Positions 7,123 through 14,613 of a stretch of DNA of 64,000 nt are shown here, one piece after another. A program made the translations under genes and the position numbers. Source of the stretch: F-183 sp964627455. Lineage in GTDB: Bacteria > Acidobacteriota > Terriglobia > Bryobacterales > Bryobacteraceae. Each line of letters begins with the position of its first letter. Position 1 is the first letter of the stretch. The DNA lies in assembly GCA_964627455.1 (NCBI GenBank), contig CAZVKC010000029.1, positions 27,817 through 91,816 of the forward strand. The letters are read 5' to 3'. The notes below the pieces were generated by a model. The model was not told where the DNA came from, did no database searches, and saw only the letters and a list, made by a program, of their open reading frames with translations.

Positions 7123-8792
7123 CACAGTTGTACATCGATCTCCTGAACGGGTTCCTTCCGTCGTTGCTGGTCGTTGGATTGGCTTGGTTCGCCATGCGAT
7201 TGCTGCGGCTCAACGCGGCGACGCGATACGCGTCCTGGTGGATCGTCATCGCGGTGGTCGTGGTCATGCCGTTCCTGGCGCATGAGTTCCGCAGGAATAG
7301 CCGGCACGCCGCGGAGCCTCTCGTGTACGTTCAATCGGAGGTCCCGGCAGCCCCGGTGGCTGGAGTCGTCGCTCTTGACGCCGCGCCGGCTGCTCCCGCC
7401 CCGGCCGTGGAACGTCGCATCAACCCGGTGAACTTCGTCCTGCCGGTCTACCTGATCGTTGCGTTGTTCCTAACCGTGCGGCTGGTTGTCGATTACCGCA
7501 GGATCCGACTGATGCTGCGTGGCGCGCAGGCCGTCGTGGATTATCCGGAACTCCCGCTGCAAACCCGGCGGAAGGTCCGCATCCTCTTCAGTGATCGCGT
7601 CGAAACCCCGATGGTTGCAGGATTCTGGAGGCCCGCCATCGTGATCCCCGCAGCGCTTGCGGGCAAGCTGACTGACGGCGACTGGCGCCACGTGATGATT
7701 CACGAACTCGCGCACATCGCGCGCTGGGATGATTGGACCAATCTCTTTGCCCGGGTTCTGCAGATCCTCTTCTGGCCGCACCCGCTCATCGCCTTCGCAT
7801 TGCGCCGCATCGAGATCGAGCGCGAGCACGCGTGCGACGATTGGGCTGTCAACGCGGCCGGCGGATCCGCGACCTCGTACGCAAAGGCCCTCACAAGGCT
7901 CGTGGAGGTGGCGCTCGCAAACCGTCAACCGCTGCTCGCGGCCACGGTCGTCGGGCAGGGTCCAAAGGTCTCCCAGCGAGTCGAACGAATCCTCACGCGC
8001 ACCCGGAATCTCGCGCCGCGCATCTCGCTCGTGAAACTGGCGATGAGCCTCGTGTGCGTCTGGCTCTTCGCATTGATCTGCGTCCAGGCCCCCGCCATGA
8101 TCGAGATCTCCAAGGCAGAGCACGTCGAAGAAGAGGAGCCGTTCTTCAAGCCAGTCGCGGTGGCGGCCGAAGCGCCGCAGCCAGAGCCTCCTGCGGAAGA
8201 ACCAGCGCCTGCCGCAACTGCAACCGCGCCCGTTGGCCCCATCGCGCCGGCTCCGCCGATCGATCCGAAGCTGGGATTTCTCGCCGCACTCTCGGCAGCC
8301 GGCTACCGCGATCTTTCGGTCGACGAGATTATCGAACTGAAAAACCGCGGCATCGACGCGAACTTCATCCGCAACATGTCGAGCACAGGGTGGGGCAAAC
8401 TCACGCCCGCACAACTGATCAGCCTGCATGATCACGGCGTATCCGCAGATTACCTGCGCGACCTGCGCGCCGCAGGCATCCGCAATCTCAGCCTCGACCA
8501 GGTGCGCTCCCTCAAGGACCACGGCGTCAGCGCGCGTGCTTTTCACGAGATCCACTCGCTCGGATTCGGCCCCTACGATGCGGGCGAGGCGATCGACATG
8601 TCGCAGCACGGCATCCGGCCGGACTTCTTTCGTGGACTCAAGGAGCACGGCATCGCGCAAATGTCCGCCCGTCACGCGATCGAGGCGGCCCGCAACGGGC
8701 TGTCGCCGAAATCTCTCGATGAAGCGCGCCGCTACGGACCGAACCTTTCGTTTGAGCAGATCCTCAAGCTCAAGCGCGCCGGTGTGATTTAG
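7119..8792 (+). CDS. M56 (BlaR1-like) membrane protease with HGV/AGY repeat sensor region
   Basis: A 557-residue protein with BlaR1 topology: helices near residues 10-27, 40-57, 105-123 and 305-323, and the zinc protease motif HELAH at 195-199 with 'EREHACDDW' at 234-242 in the cytoplasmic loop. After the fourth helix comes a Pro/Ala/Glu-rich linker (about 345-383). Residues 385-557 hold about six degenerate copies of a 28-29-residue repeat with core 'L..HGV....L..L..AG'. The penicillin-binding sensor domain of BlaR1 is absent, so the repeats probably form the extracytoplasmic input. The start overlaps the blaI stop (ATGA at 7119-7122). The protease presumably inactivates BlaI when the repeat region senses its partner; the partner is unknown. 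Confidence 0.88.
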   Translation: MTQLYIDLLNGFLPSLLVVGLAWFAMRLLRLNAATRYASWWIVIAVVVVMPFLAHEFRRNSRHAAEPLVYVQSEVPAAPVAGVVALDAAPAAPAPAVERRINPVNFVLPVYLIVALFLTVRLVVDYRRIRLMLRGAQAVVDYPELPLQTRRKVRILFSDRVETPMVAGFWRPAIVIPAALAGKLTDGDWRHVMIHELAHIARWDDWTNLFARVLQILFWPHPLIAFALRRIEIEREHACDDWAVNAAGGSATSYAKALTRLVEVALANRQPLLAATVVGQGPKVSQRVERILTRTRNLAPRISLVKLAMSLVCVWLFALICVQAPAMIEISKAEHVEEEEPFFKPVAVAAEAPQPEPPAEEPAPAATATAPVGPIAPAPPIDPKLGFLAALSAAGYRDLSVDEIIELKNRGIDANFIRNMSSTGWGKLTPAQLISLHDHGVSADYLRDLRAAGIRNLSLDQVRSLKDHGVSARAFHEIHSLGFGPYDAGEAIDMSQHGIRPDFFRGLKEHGIAQMSARHAIEAARNGLSPKSLDEARRYGPNLSFEQILKLKRAGVI

Positions 8793-8820
8793 CAAACCTC
8801 TACCAAAGGAGCACGACAAT

Positions 8821-9924
8821 ATGAAATTCCTACAGGCGATTCTCGTCCTGGCGGGCACCGCTTTGTTTTTTTTCACCGAAGCGCATGGCGGTCCCGATCG
8901 CCGCGAGTGGACGATGCGGCCAGCCGACGATTCGACGCACGTGCAATTCGGCATTGAGTATCGAAGCAACTACTCGCGCTGGATCCACAACAGCCCCGTT
9001 TCGTGGACACAATTCAAAGGCGTCACGCCCGAGGAAGTTTCGAAGCTCAGCGCGCCTGCGAAGTTTGAAGTGCGCCGTGACGCCGGAAAGTTGATTTGCG
9101 AGGGTACGTTTCATCTCGGCCGCGGCAATGGCTCGTACACGTTCGAGGCGGATCCGAGATACAAAGAGGAACTCGCCAAGCTCGGCTTTCGCCTCGCAGG
9201 CAACAAGCAGGAGATTGAGTATTTCATGACTGATCTCACGCTCGACTTCGCCCGCACGGTCAAGGAAGCCAACCTGCGCGCTTCGAGCGAGGAACTGTTT
9301 GAGATGCGGATCCACGGGCTTTCGAAGACGTACATCGCCGATACGCGCGCCGCCGGATACGAGGACCTGACCGCACGCGACTACATCGACATGAAGATTC
9401 ACGGGGTAGATCCCGCCTTTGTGCGCGACCTCAAAACTGCCGGTTACCAACTTGGGGCGCGCAAGATCATCGACCTGCGCATTCACGGTGTTGATACGCA
9501 ATTTCTGGCGGATCTCAAGCGGGCGGGCTACAACCTCGACGCGGACCGCATCATCGAACTCAAGAATCACGGCATCGGCCGCGACTATATGCAGCAACTC
9601 GCTTCATACGGGCTCAAGCCGGACGCCGAAGATCTCGTACAACTCAAGAATCACGGCGTGAATCCGGATTATTTGCGCGGGCTCAAAGAGGCGGGCTATT
9701 CGAACCTCGATGCGGAGCAGATCACACAGCTGAAGGCGCACGGCGTGCCGTCGAACTTCATCCGCGAGGCTCGGGAACTCGGCTATAACTTCACAGCCAA
9801 AGAGCTGACCGACATGCGCAACCACGGAGTCGATTCAGCGTACTTGCGGCGCTTGAAGAACTCCGGGTTCCAAAACCTGACGGCGGAAAAAATCACGCAG
9901 TTGAAGGTCCACGGAGTGGACTAA
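8821..9924 (+). CDS. secreted HGV/AGY repeat protein
   Basis: A 367-residue protein with a signal peptide (about 1-23) and a unique domain (about 25-148) without a recognised family. Residues 150-367 hold seven and a half copies of a 28-29-residue repeat with consensus 'L-[DT]-A-x3-I-x-x-L-[KR]-x-H-G-V-x3-[FY]-[LIV]-x2-L-[KR]-x-A-G-Y'. The same repeat fills the C-terminus of the protease at 7119. It is 28 bases downstream of that gene, with an AAAGGAGC ribosome-binding site. Sharing the repeat and the operon suggests the two proteins interact outside the membrane or sense the same ligand. The protein ends in the middle of a repeat. Convergent with the next gene, with a 4-base stop overlap. 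Confidence 0.82.
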   Translation: MKFLQAILVLAGTALFFFTEAHGGPDRREWTMRPADDSTHVQFGIEYRSNYSRWIHNSPVSWTQFKGVTPEEVSKLSAPAKFEVRRDAGKLICEGTFHLGRGNGSYTFEADPRYKEELAKLGFRLAGNKQEIEYFMTDLTLDFARTVKEANLRASSEELFEMRIHGLSKTYIADTRAAGYEDLTARDYIDMKIHGVDPAFVRDLKTAGYQLGARKIIDLRIHGVDTQFLADLKRAGYNLDADRIIELKNHGIGRDYMQQLASYGLKPDAEDLVQLKNHGVNPDYLRGLKEAGYSNLDAEQITQLKAHGVPSNFIREARELGYNFTAKELTDMRNHGVDSAYLRRLKNSGFQNLTAEKITQLKVHGVD

Positions 9925-10574
9925 GCCAGGTAGATATTGATCCGCTCTTTGCCCTTGCCGACATTGTCCCGCTTGAGGCGGATGGGTCCCACCTCGCCCG
10001 TCCGCTTCAAATGCGTGCCGCCACATGGCACACGCGAGAATCCCTCCACTTCCCAGTAGCGCCTCTGCGTTGCAACGTCGCTGTACTCGCTGATGATCGG
10101 GTGGTTCGCATCGATCATAGCCATTGCGCCTGCGGTCAGTTCGGGCAGCAAGGCGCTCACGCTTTGCGTCCATAGAAAGTCGATGCGAGCTTTGTCCTGC
10201 GCGATGTGCGCGCCGATCTTCTCGACGCCTTCGCACTTGCGGTACATCAGTTCGAGCACGAGTTCCGCGGCGAAGTGGAGCCGCATCAGACGGTAGCGGC
10301 GATCCCAGTCGATCGCCATGTTCGTCACGCTGCCTGGTTCGAGACCGTGAGTGTCGGTCTCGAGCGTGTACACGATGTCGAGATCCTGTTTGTTTGCTCG
10401 CGCGACACGCACGCCGCCGATGGTTCCGGCGTCGCTTTCCTGTCCGCCTGAAAATGCGTAGAAGATCGTGCGATCGACGGTCACATCGGGTCCCTGAACG
10501 GTCACAATTCGCACGTCGTTGAGCGTCGTCCGGTAGGGATCCACCCAGAACAGTTTTTCAACGCCCGGGCTCAT
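9921..10574 (-). CDS. alanyl-tRNA editing protein, AlaX-like
   Basis: The 217-residue protein matches the stand-alone editing domain of alanyl-tRNA synthetase, which hydrolyses Ser- or Gly-tRNA-Ala in the cytoplasm. Visible features are 'FSGGQESDAGTIGG' near residue 42 (like the FYPxxGGQPxDxG motif of AlaRS) and 'CGGTH' near residue 182. The usual first zinc motif HxxxH reads HFAAE here, so the second His is Glu, which could still bind zinc. It overlaps the upstream carboxylase gene by ATGA (10571-10574), so the two are co-translated. A fragment of a full synthetase is unlikely because start, length and stop fit AlaX. Confidence 0.85.
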   Translation of the reverse strand: MSPGVEKLFWVDPYRTTLNDVRIVTVQGPDVTVDRTIFYAFSGGQESDAGTIGGVRVARANKQDLDIVYTLETDTHGLEPGSVTNMAIDWDRRYRLMRLHFAAELVLELMYRKCEGVEKIGAHIAQDKARIDFLWTQSVSALLPELTAGAMAMIDANHPIISEYSDVATQRRYWEVEGFSRVPCGGTHLKRTGEVGPIRLKRDNVGKGKERINIYLA

Positions 10575-12124
10575 AACGGAATGTTGCCGTGCTTCTTGCG
10601 CGGCATGGTGTCCACCTTGTTTTCGAGCAACCGTAGTGCTCTGATGAGTCGCGGCCGCGTCTCGTGCGGCTCGATCACGTCATCGATATAACCACGCTCC
10701 GCCGCGACGAATGGATTCGCGAACCGTTCCTTGAACTCGTTGATCTTCTGCGCCCGCATCTCTTCGGGATTCGCCGCCTGCTGGATCTCCCGCCTGTAGA
10801 CGATGTTCACCGCGCCCTCGGCGCCCATCACTGCGATCTCCGCCGTGGGATACGCGAAGTTGATATCTGTCCTCAGGTGCTTGGAGCCCATCACGCAATA
10901 GGCCCCACCGTAAGCCTTGCGCGTGATGACCGTGATCTTGGGGACTGTCGCCTCGGCATACGCGTACAGAAGTTTGGCGCCGTGACGGATGATGCCGCCC
11001 CATTCCTGATCCGTTCCCGGAAGGAAGCCCGGCACGTCTTCGAACGTGATGATCGGGATGTTGAACGCGTCGCAGAATCGCACGAAACGCGCGCCCTTTG
11101 TGGACGAATTAATATCGAGGCATCCGGCCAGAAACGCGGGTTGGTTGGCGACGATGCCCACGCTGCGGCCGTCGAGCCGCGCGAATCCCGTCACGATGTT
11201 CTTCGCGAAATGCTCGTGCACCTCAAGGAACTCGCCGTCATCCACCACGCGCGTGATGATGTCCTTGATGTCATATGGGATGTTCGCTTCCTCGGGCACG
11301 ATCGTGTCGAGATTGGCGTCCTGACGATCGATCAGGTCCGACGTCGGCTTGCGCGGCGGATCTTCGGCGTTGTTCTGCGGCAGGTACGAAAGCAGTTCGC
11401 GGATGGTGCGCAGGCATTCCGCATCGTCCGGCGCGATGAACTGCGCCACTCCGCTTTTCGCATTGTGCGTCGTTGCGCCACCGAGGCTTTCTTTGTCTAC
11501 GTCCTCGTGCGTCACGGTCTTGATCACATCCGGACCGGTGACGAACATGTAGCTGGTGCGGTCCACCATGAAGATGAAATCGGTGATCGCTGGCGAGTAC
11601 ACGGCGCCGCCTGCGCAGGGTCCCATAACGGCGGATATCTGCGGGATCACGCCGCTCGCGAGCGTGTTGCGCAGGAAGATGTCGGCGTATCCGGCCAGCG
11701 ACATCACGCCTTCCTGAATACGCGCGCCGCCGGAGTCGTTGAGGCCGATGACGGGAGCGCCGGTCTTCATCGCGAGATCCATGATCTTGCAGATTTTGAG
11801 CGCATTCGACTCGGACAGCGACCCGCCGAAGACCGTGAAATCCTGAGCAAACACGTACACCGGGCGACCGTTCACAAGCCCGTGGCCCGTCACGAACCCG
11901 TCGCCGTCAACCACCTGTTCGTCCATGCCGAAGTCACGGCAGCGATGCCGCACGAGCTTATCCATCTCCTCGAAGGTGCCCTCGTCGAGCAGCAGGTCGA
12001 TCCGTTCGCGAGCCGACAGCTTTCCTTCCTTGTGCTGGCGCTGCTTGCGGTCGTCACCGCCTCCGGCCTCGGCGGCCTTGTGACGTCTGTGGACTTCTTC
12101 CAACCAATGGGACGGCATAAACAT
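10571..12124 (-). CDS. pccB: acyl-CoA carboxylase carboxyltransferase (beta) subunit
   Basis: A 517-residue member of the propionyl-CoA/methylmalonyl-CoA carboxyltransferase family. It transfers CO2 from biotin to an acyl-CoA. Family signatures are 'LSARERIDLLLDEGTFEE' near residue 36, the oxyanion-hole glycines in 'NDSGGARIQEGV' and 'MGPCAGGAVYSPA', and the C-terminal 'AYGGAYCVMGSK'. The biotin-carboxylase alpha subunit is not in this window. Propionyl-CoA is the likeliest substrate by family, but acetyl- or methylcrotonyl-CoA cannot be excluded. The start at 12124 is followed by a second ATG two codons later; neither has a strong ribosome-binding site. It is divergent from the small gene at 12153, 28 bases apart. 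Confidence 0.9.
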   Translation of the reverse strand: MFMPSHWLEEVHRRHKAAEAGGGDDRKQRQHKEGKLSARERIDLLLDEGTFEEMDKLVRHRCRDFGMDEQVVDGDGFVTGHGLVNGRPVYVFAQDFTVFGGSLSESNALKICKIMDLAMKTGAPVIGLNDSGGARIQEGVMSLAGYADIFLRNTLASGVIPQISAVMGPCAGGAVYSPAITDFIFMVDRTSYMFVTGPDVIKTVTHEDVDKESLGGATTHNAKSGVAQFIAPDDAECLRTIRELLSYLPQNNAEDPPRKPTSDLIDRQDANLDTIVPEEANIPYDIKDIITRVVDDGEFLEVHEHFAKNIVTGFARLDGRSVGIVANQPAFLAGCLDINSSTKGARFVRFCDAFNIPIITFEDVPGFLPGTDQEWGGIIRHGAKLLYAYAEATVPKITVITRKAYGGAYCVMGSKHLRTDINFAYPTAEIAVMGAEGAVNIVYRREIQQAANPEEMRAQKINEFKERFANPFVAAERGYIDDVIEPHETRPRLIRALRLLENKVDTMPRKKHGNIPL

Positions 12125-12152
12125 CTATTGTATTGGTGGAAGTACCATCAAG

Positions 12153-12521
12153 ATGATGATCCGTAAAACTCTGCTCTCCTGCCTGTTGGGCGGCGTGATG
12201 CTGTTTGCCGACGCCGTGACCGACGGAGCGAAAAAGAAGGTCGCGGACGGCAAGTTCGACGAAGCGATCGCCGATCTCGACGCCGCGTACAAGAAGAATC
12301 CGAAGTCCGCTGAGTACAAGAAGGCCCTCGCCGGCGCGTATTTCGCCCAGGGCAACTCGCTCATGAACAACGCGCAGATGCCGCCGTTCCGCAAGTACCC
12401 CGGCGCGTTGCGCGCGTTCCGCAAGACGGTCGAACTCGACCCGGCAAACGCCGAAGCCAAGACCAACATCAAGACCATCGAGGATATCTACAAGTCGATG
12501 GGCCGTCCGGTTCCCCAGTAG
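12153..12521 (+). CDS. small exported TPR-like protein
   Basis: A 122-residue protein with an N-terminal signal peptide (about 1-20, 'LLSCLLGGVMLFADA') followed by two helix pairs that look like tetratricopeptide repeats: 'GKFDEAIADLDAAYKKNP' at about 33-50 and 'YPGALRAFRKTVELDP' at about 80-95. TPR proteins act as scaffolds; the partner is unknown. Two consecutive ATG codons (12153 and 12156) are possible starts. It lies 73 bases upstream of lysS on the same strand, but a separate lysS promoter is likely. Confidence 0.75.
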   Translation: MMIRKTLLSCLLGGVMLFADAVTDGAKKKVADGKFDEAIADLDAAYKKNPKSAEYKKALAGAYFAQGNSLMNNAQMPPFRKYPGALRAFRKTVELDPANAEAKTNIKTIEDIYKSMGRPVPQ

Positions 12522-12594
12522 TAATCCTGCAGTCGTAGCGGGAATCCCACCGGAGACGTTACCATAGAAGTTTCCCCCAATTCAGAGGTTTCTA

Positions 12595-14157
12595 TTGTCG
12601 TCTCCGGCCACTCCGAACACCACCATTGAAGTTCTGCGCCAGCAGCGCCTCGACAAGATCCAAGGACTCCGCCAACTCGGGCTCGATCCTTTCCCGTCGA
12701 AGAGCAAGCGCACGATCTACACCGCCCCCATCCTCGCGGATTTCGAAGCGCATGAAGGCAAAGAAGTCACTGTCGCCGGGCGCCTGATTTCCTGGCGCAA
12801 ACAGGGCGGCATGGCCTTCGGCCACATCCAGGATCAGACCGGCGAAATCCAACTGATGCTGCGCCGCCAGACGCTCGCGCCGACCGACGCGGCGACGAAC
12901 ACGCTCGGCTATGAGGACGTAAAGCTCCTCGACATCGGCGATATCGTCGAAGCCACGGGCAAGGTCGGCAAGACGCAGCGCGGCGAGATCTCGATCATGG
13001 TCGACAGCCTGCGTTTTCTCACCAAGAGCCTGCGCCCGCTGCCGGATAAGTGGGCGGGTATCGCGGACCGCGAGATTTCGATCCGCCGCCGCTACCTCGA
13101 CATGGTTTCGGCGCCCGAGAAGAAGCGCCGCTTCGAAGCGATCGGCCGCATGCTGTTCGAGATCCGCCGGTTCCTCAACGAGCGCGGATTCCTCGAGTTC
13201 CACACGCCCGTCATTCAGCCGCAGTACGGCGGTGGCACGGCGAAGCCCTTCCGCACCTACGTCAATGCGCTGTCGACGGAAATGTACCTGTCGATCTCGC
13301 ACGAACTGTACCTGAAGCGCCTCATCGCAGCGGGATTCGACAAGGTGTACACGATCGGCCGCTACTTCCGCAACGAAGGCATCGATCGCAGCCATCATCC
13401 CGAGTTCACGATGATCGAGACGATGACGGCGTATGAGAATTACGAGTACAACATGGAACTCATCGAGTCCATGTTCCGCCACATCGCCGTGCATGCGTTC
13501 GGCAAGACGACTTTCCAGGTCGGCGAACATCTCGTGGATTTCGCGCAGCCCTGGTCGCGCTTGAACATGGCCGACATCGTGAAAGAACGCACGGGCGTGG
13601 ACTTCCGCGAGGTCGCGACTGCAGAGGAAGCAAACGCGAAGCTCAAGGAAATGGGCATCGAAGAGGAACAGCAGACGCCCGGTCACGCGCTGGTCTATGC
13701 GTTCGAAGAAAAAGTTGCGCCGACGCTCATCCAGCCGACGCTGGTCTACGGGCACCCGATCGAAATCTCACCGCTCGCCAAGCCCTTGCGCGAGGATCCG
13801 CGATTTGTCGAACGCTTCGAGATCTTCATCGGCGGCATCGAGTGCGGCGACAACTGGAGCGAACAGAATGATCCGGTGACGCTGCTCGAACGCTGGCGCG
13901 AGATGTACAAGCACGATCATCGTGAAGGCGAGTTCCAGCCGCTCGATTACGACTTCCTCGAGATGCTGGAGCACGGCATGCCTCCCACCACGGGCATCGG
14001 CCCCGGTATCGAGCGCATGGCGATGATTTTCACCGAGCAGTCGGATATTTACGACGTGATCTTCTTCCCGCTGATGAAGCCTGTGCTGTCGGCGGCCAAC
14101 CGCGCGATCTACAAGCTCGAGGCGCCCGCCGGCGAAGAAGAGAGCAGCGAAGAGTAG
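12595..14157 (+). CDS. lysS: lysyl-tRNA synthetase, class II
   Basis: A 520-residue class II synthetase. The N-terminal OB-fold anticodon-binding domain spans about 55-165. The catalytic core has motif 2 ('YFRNEGIDRSHHPEF', about 258-272) and motif 3 ('GIGPGIERMAM', about 466-476). It attaches lysine to tRNA-Lys. Translation seems to begin at a TTG (12595) with AGAGG 6 bases upstream (12584-12588); no ATG lies near the family N-terminus. A GAAGTTTCCCCC tract at 12567-12578 resembles tracts before valS and purH (see findings). The stop directly abuts the stop of the converging MaoC gene. Confidence 0.95.
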   Translation: MSSPATPNTTIEVLRQQRLDKIQGLRQLGLDPFPSKSKRTIYTAPILADFEAHEGKEVTVAGRLISWRKQGGMAFGHIQDQTGEIQLMLRRQTLAPTDAATNTLGYEDVKLLDIGDIVEATGKVGKTQRGEISIMVDSLRFLTKSLRPLPDKWAGIADREISIRRRYLDMVSAPEKKRRFEAIGRMLFEIRRFLNERGFLEFHTPVIQPQYGGGTAKPFRTYVNALSTEMYLSISHELYLKRLIAAGFDKVYTIGRYFRNEGIDRSHHPEFTMIETMTAYENYEYNMELIESMFRHIAVHAFGKTTFQVGEHLVDFAQPWSRLNMADIVKERTGVDFREVATAEEANAKLKEMGIEEEQQTPGHALVYAFEEKVAPTLIQPTLVYGHPIEISPLAKPLREDPRFVERFEIFIGGIECGDNWSEQNDPVTLLERWREMYKHDHREGEFQPLDYDFLEMLEHGMPPTTGIGPGIERMAMIFTEQSDIYDVIFFPLMKPVLSAANRAIYKLEAPAGEEESSEE

Positions 14158-14613
14158 TTAGTAGTAGCGGCGTCCCAACCATTCCGCCACGAGGGCCGGC
14201 TTCTCCCGGCCCTCTACTTCGACGGTCACATTCCAGCAGATTTCCACGCCGCCATCGACGTCCTTCACGGAGACGAGCACGACACGCGCTCGGATCCGCG
14301 AATCCGAAGGCACCGGCGATACGAACCGCAGCCGGTTGAATCCGTAATTCACCGACAGCTTGCTCGGAGCCGTAATCTGCACGGCGTCGCCCACCAGCTT
14401 CACCAGCAGCGACATGGTGAGAAATCCATGTGCGATGGTTGTGCCGAACGGCGACTCCGCCTTGGCTCGCTCCCGATCGATGTGGATCCACTGGTGATCA
14501 TGCGTCGCATCGGCGAACTGGTTGATCATCTCCTGGGTGACCGTGAACCAGTCACTGACGCCCACCTCGTTGCCGGTTTGCGCACGCAGCGCATCGATCG
14601 AGTCGAAGATCAT
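14158..14613 (-). CDS. MaoC-family (R)-specific enoyl-CoA hydratase
   Basis: A 151-residue hot-dog-fold hydratase. The catalytic Asp/His pair is visible in 'FADATHDHQWIHID' (about 34-47), followed by 'GTTIAHGFLTMSL', the family's substrate-binding loop. Such proteins hydrate trans-2-enoyl-CoA to (R)-3-hydroxyacyl-CoA in fatty acid or polyhydroxyalkanoate metabolism. It starts inside the end of valS (ATGA overlap at 14610-14613), so it is probably translated from the valS transcript although the functions seem unrelated. Confidence 0.88.
   Translation of the reverse strand: MIFDSIDALRAQTGNEVGVSDWFTVTQEMINQFADATHDHQWIHIDRERAKAESPFGTTIAHGFLTMSLLVKLVGDAVQITAPSKLSVNYGFNRLRFVSPVPSDSRIRARVVLVSVKDVDGGVEICWNVTVEVEGREKPALVAEWLGRRYY

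Noticed and set aside
7119..8792. Beta-lactam resistance sensor BlaR1
   Set aside because: The penicillin-binding sensor domain is absent and no beta-lactamase gene is adjacent; only topology and protease motif are shared.
7470..8969. Long minus-strand frame opposite the M56 protease
   Set aside because: The plus strand has HELAH, helices and an ATGA overlap with blaI; the minus frame has no signature.
10664..12166. Plus-strand frame opposite the carboxyltransferase
   Set aside because: No family motif; the minus strand has clear carboxyltransferase motifs.
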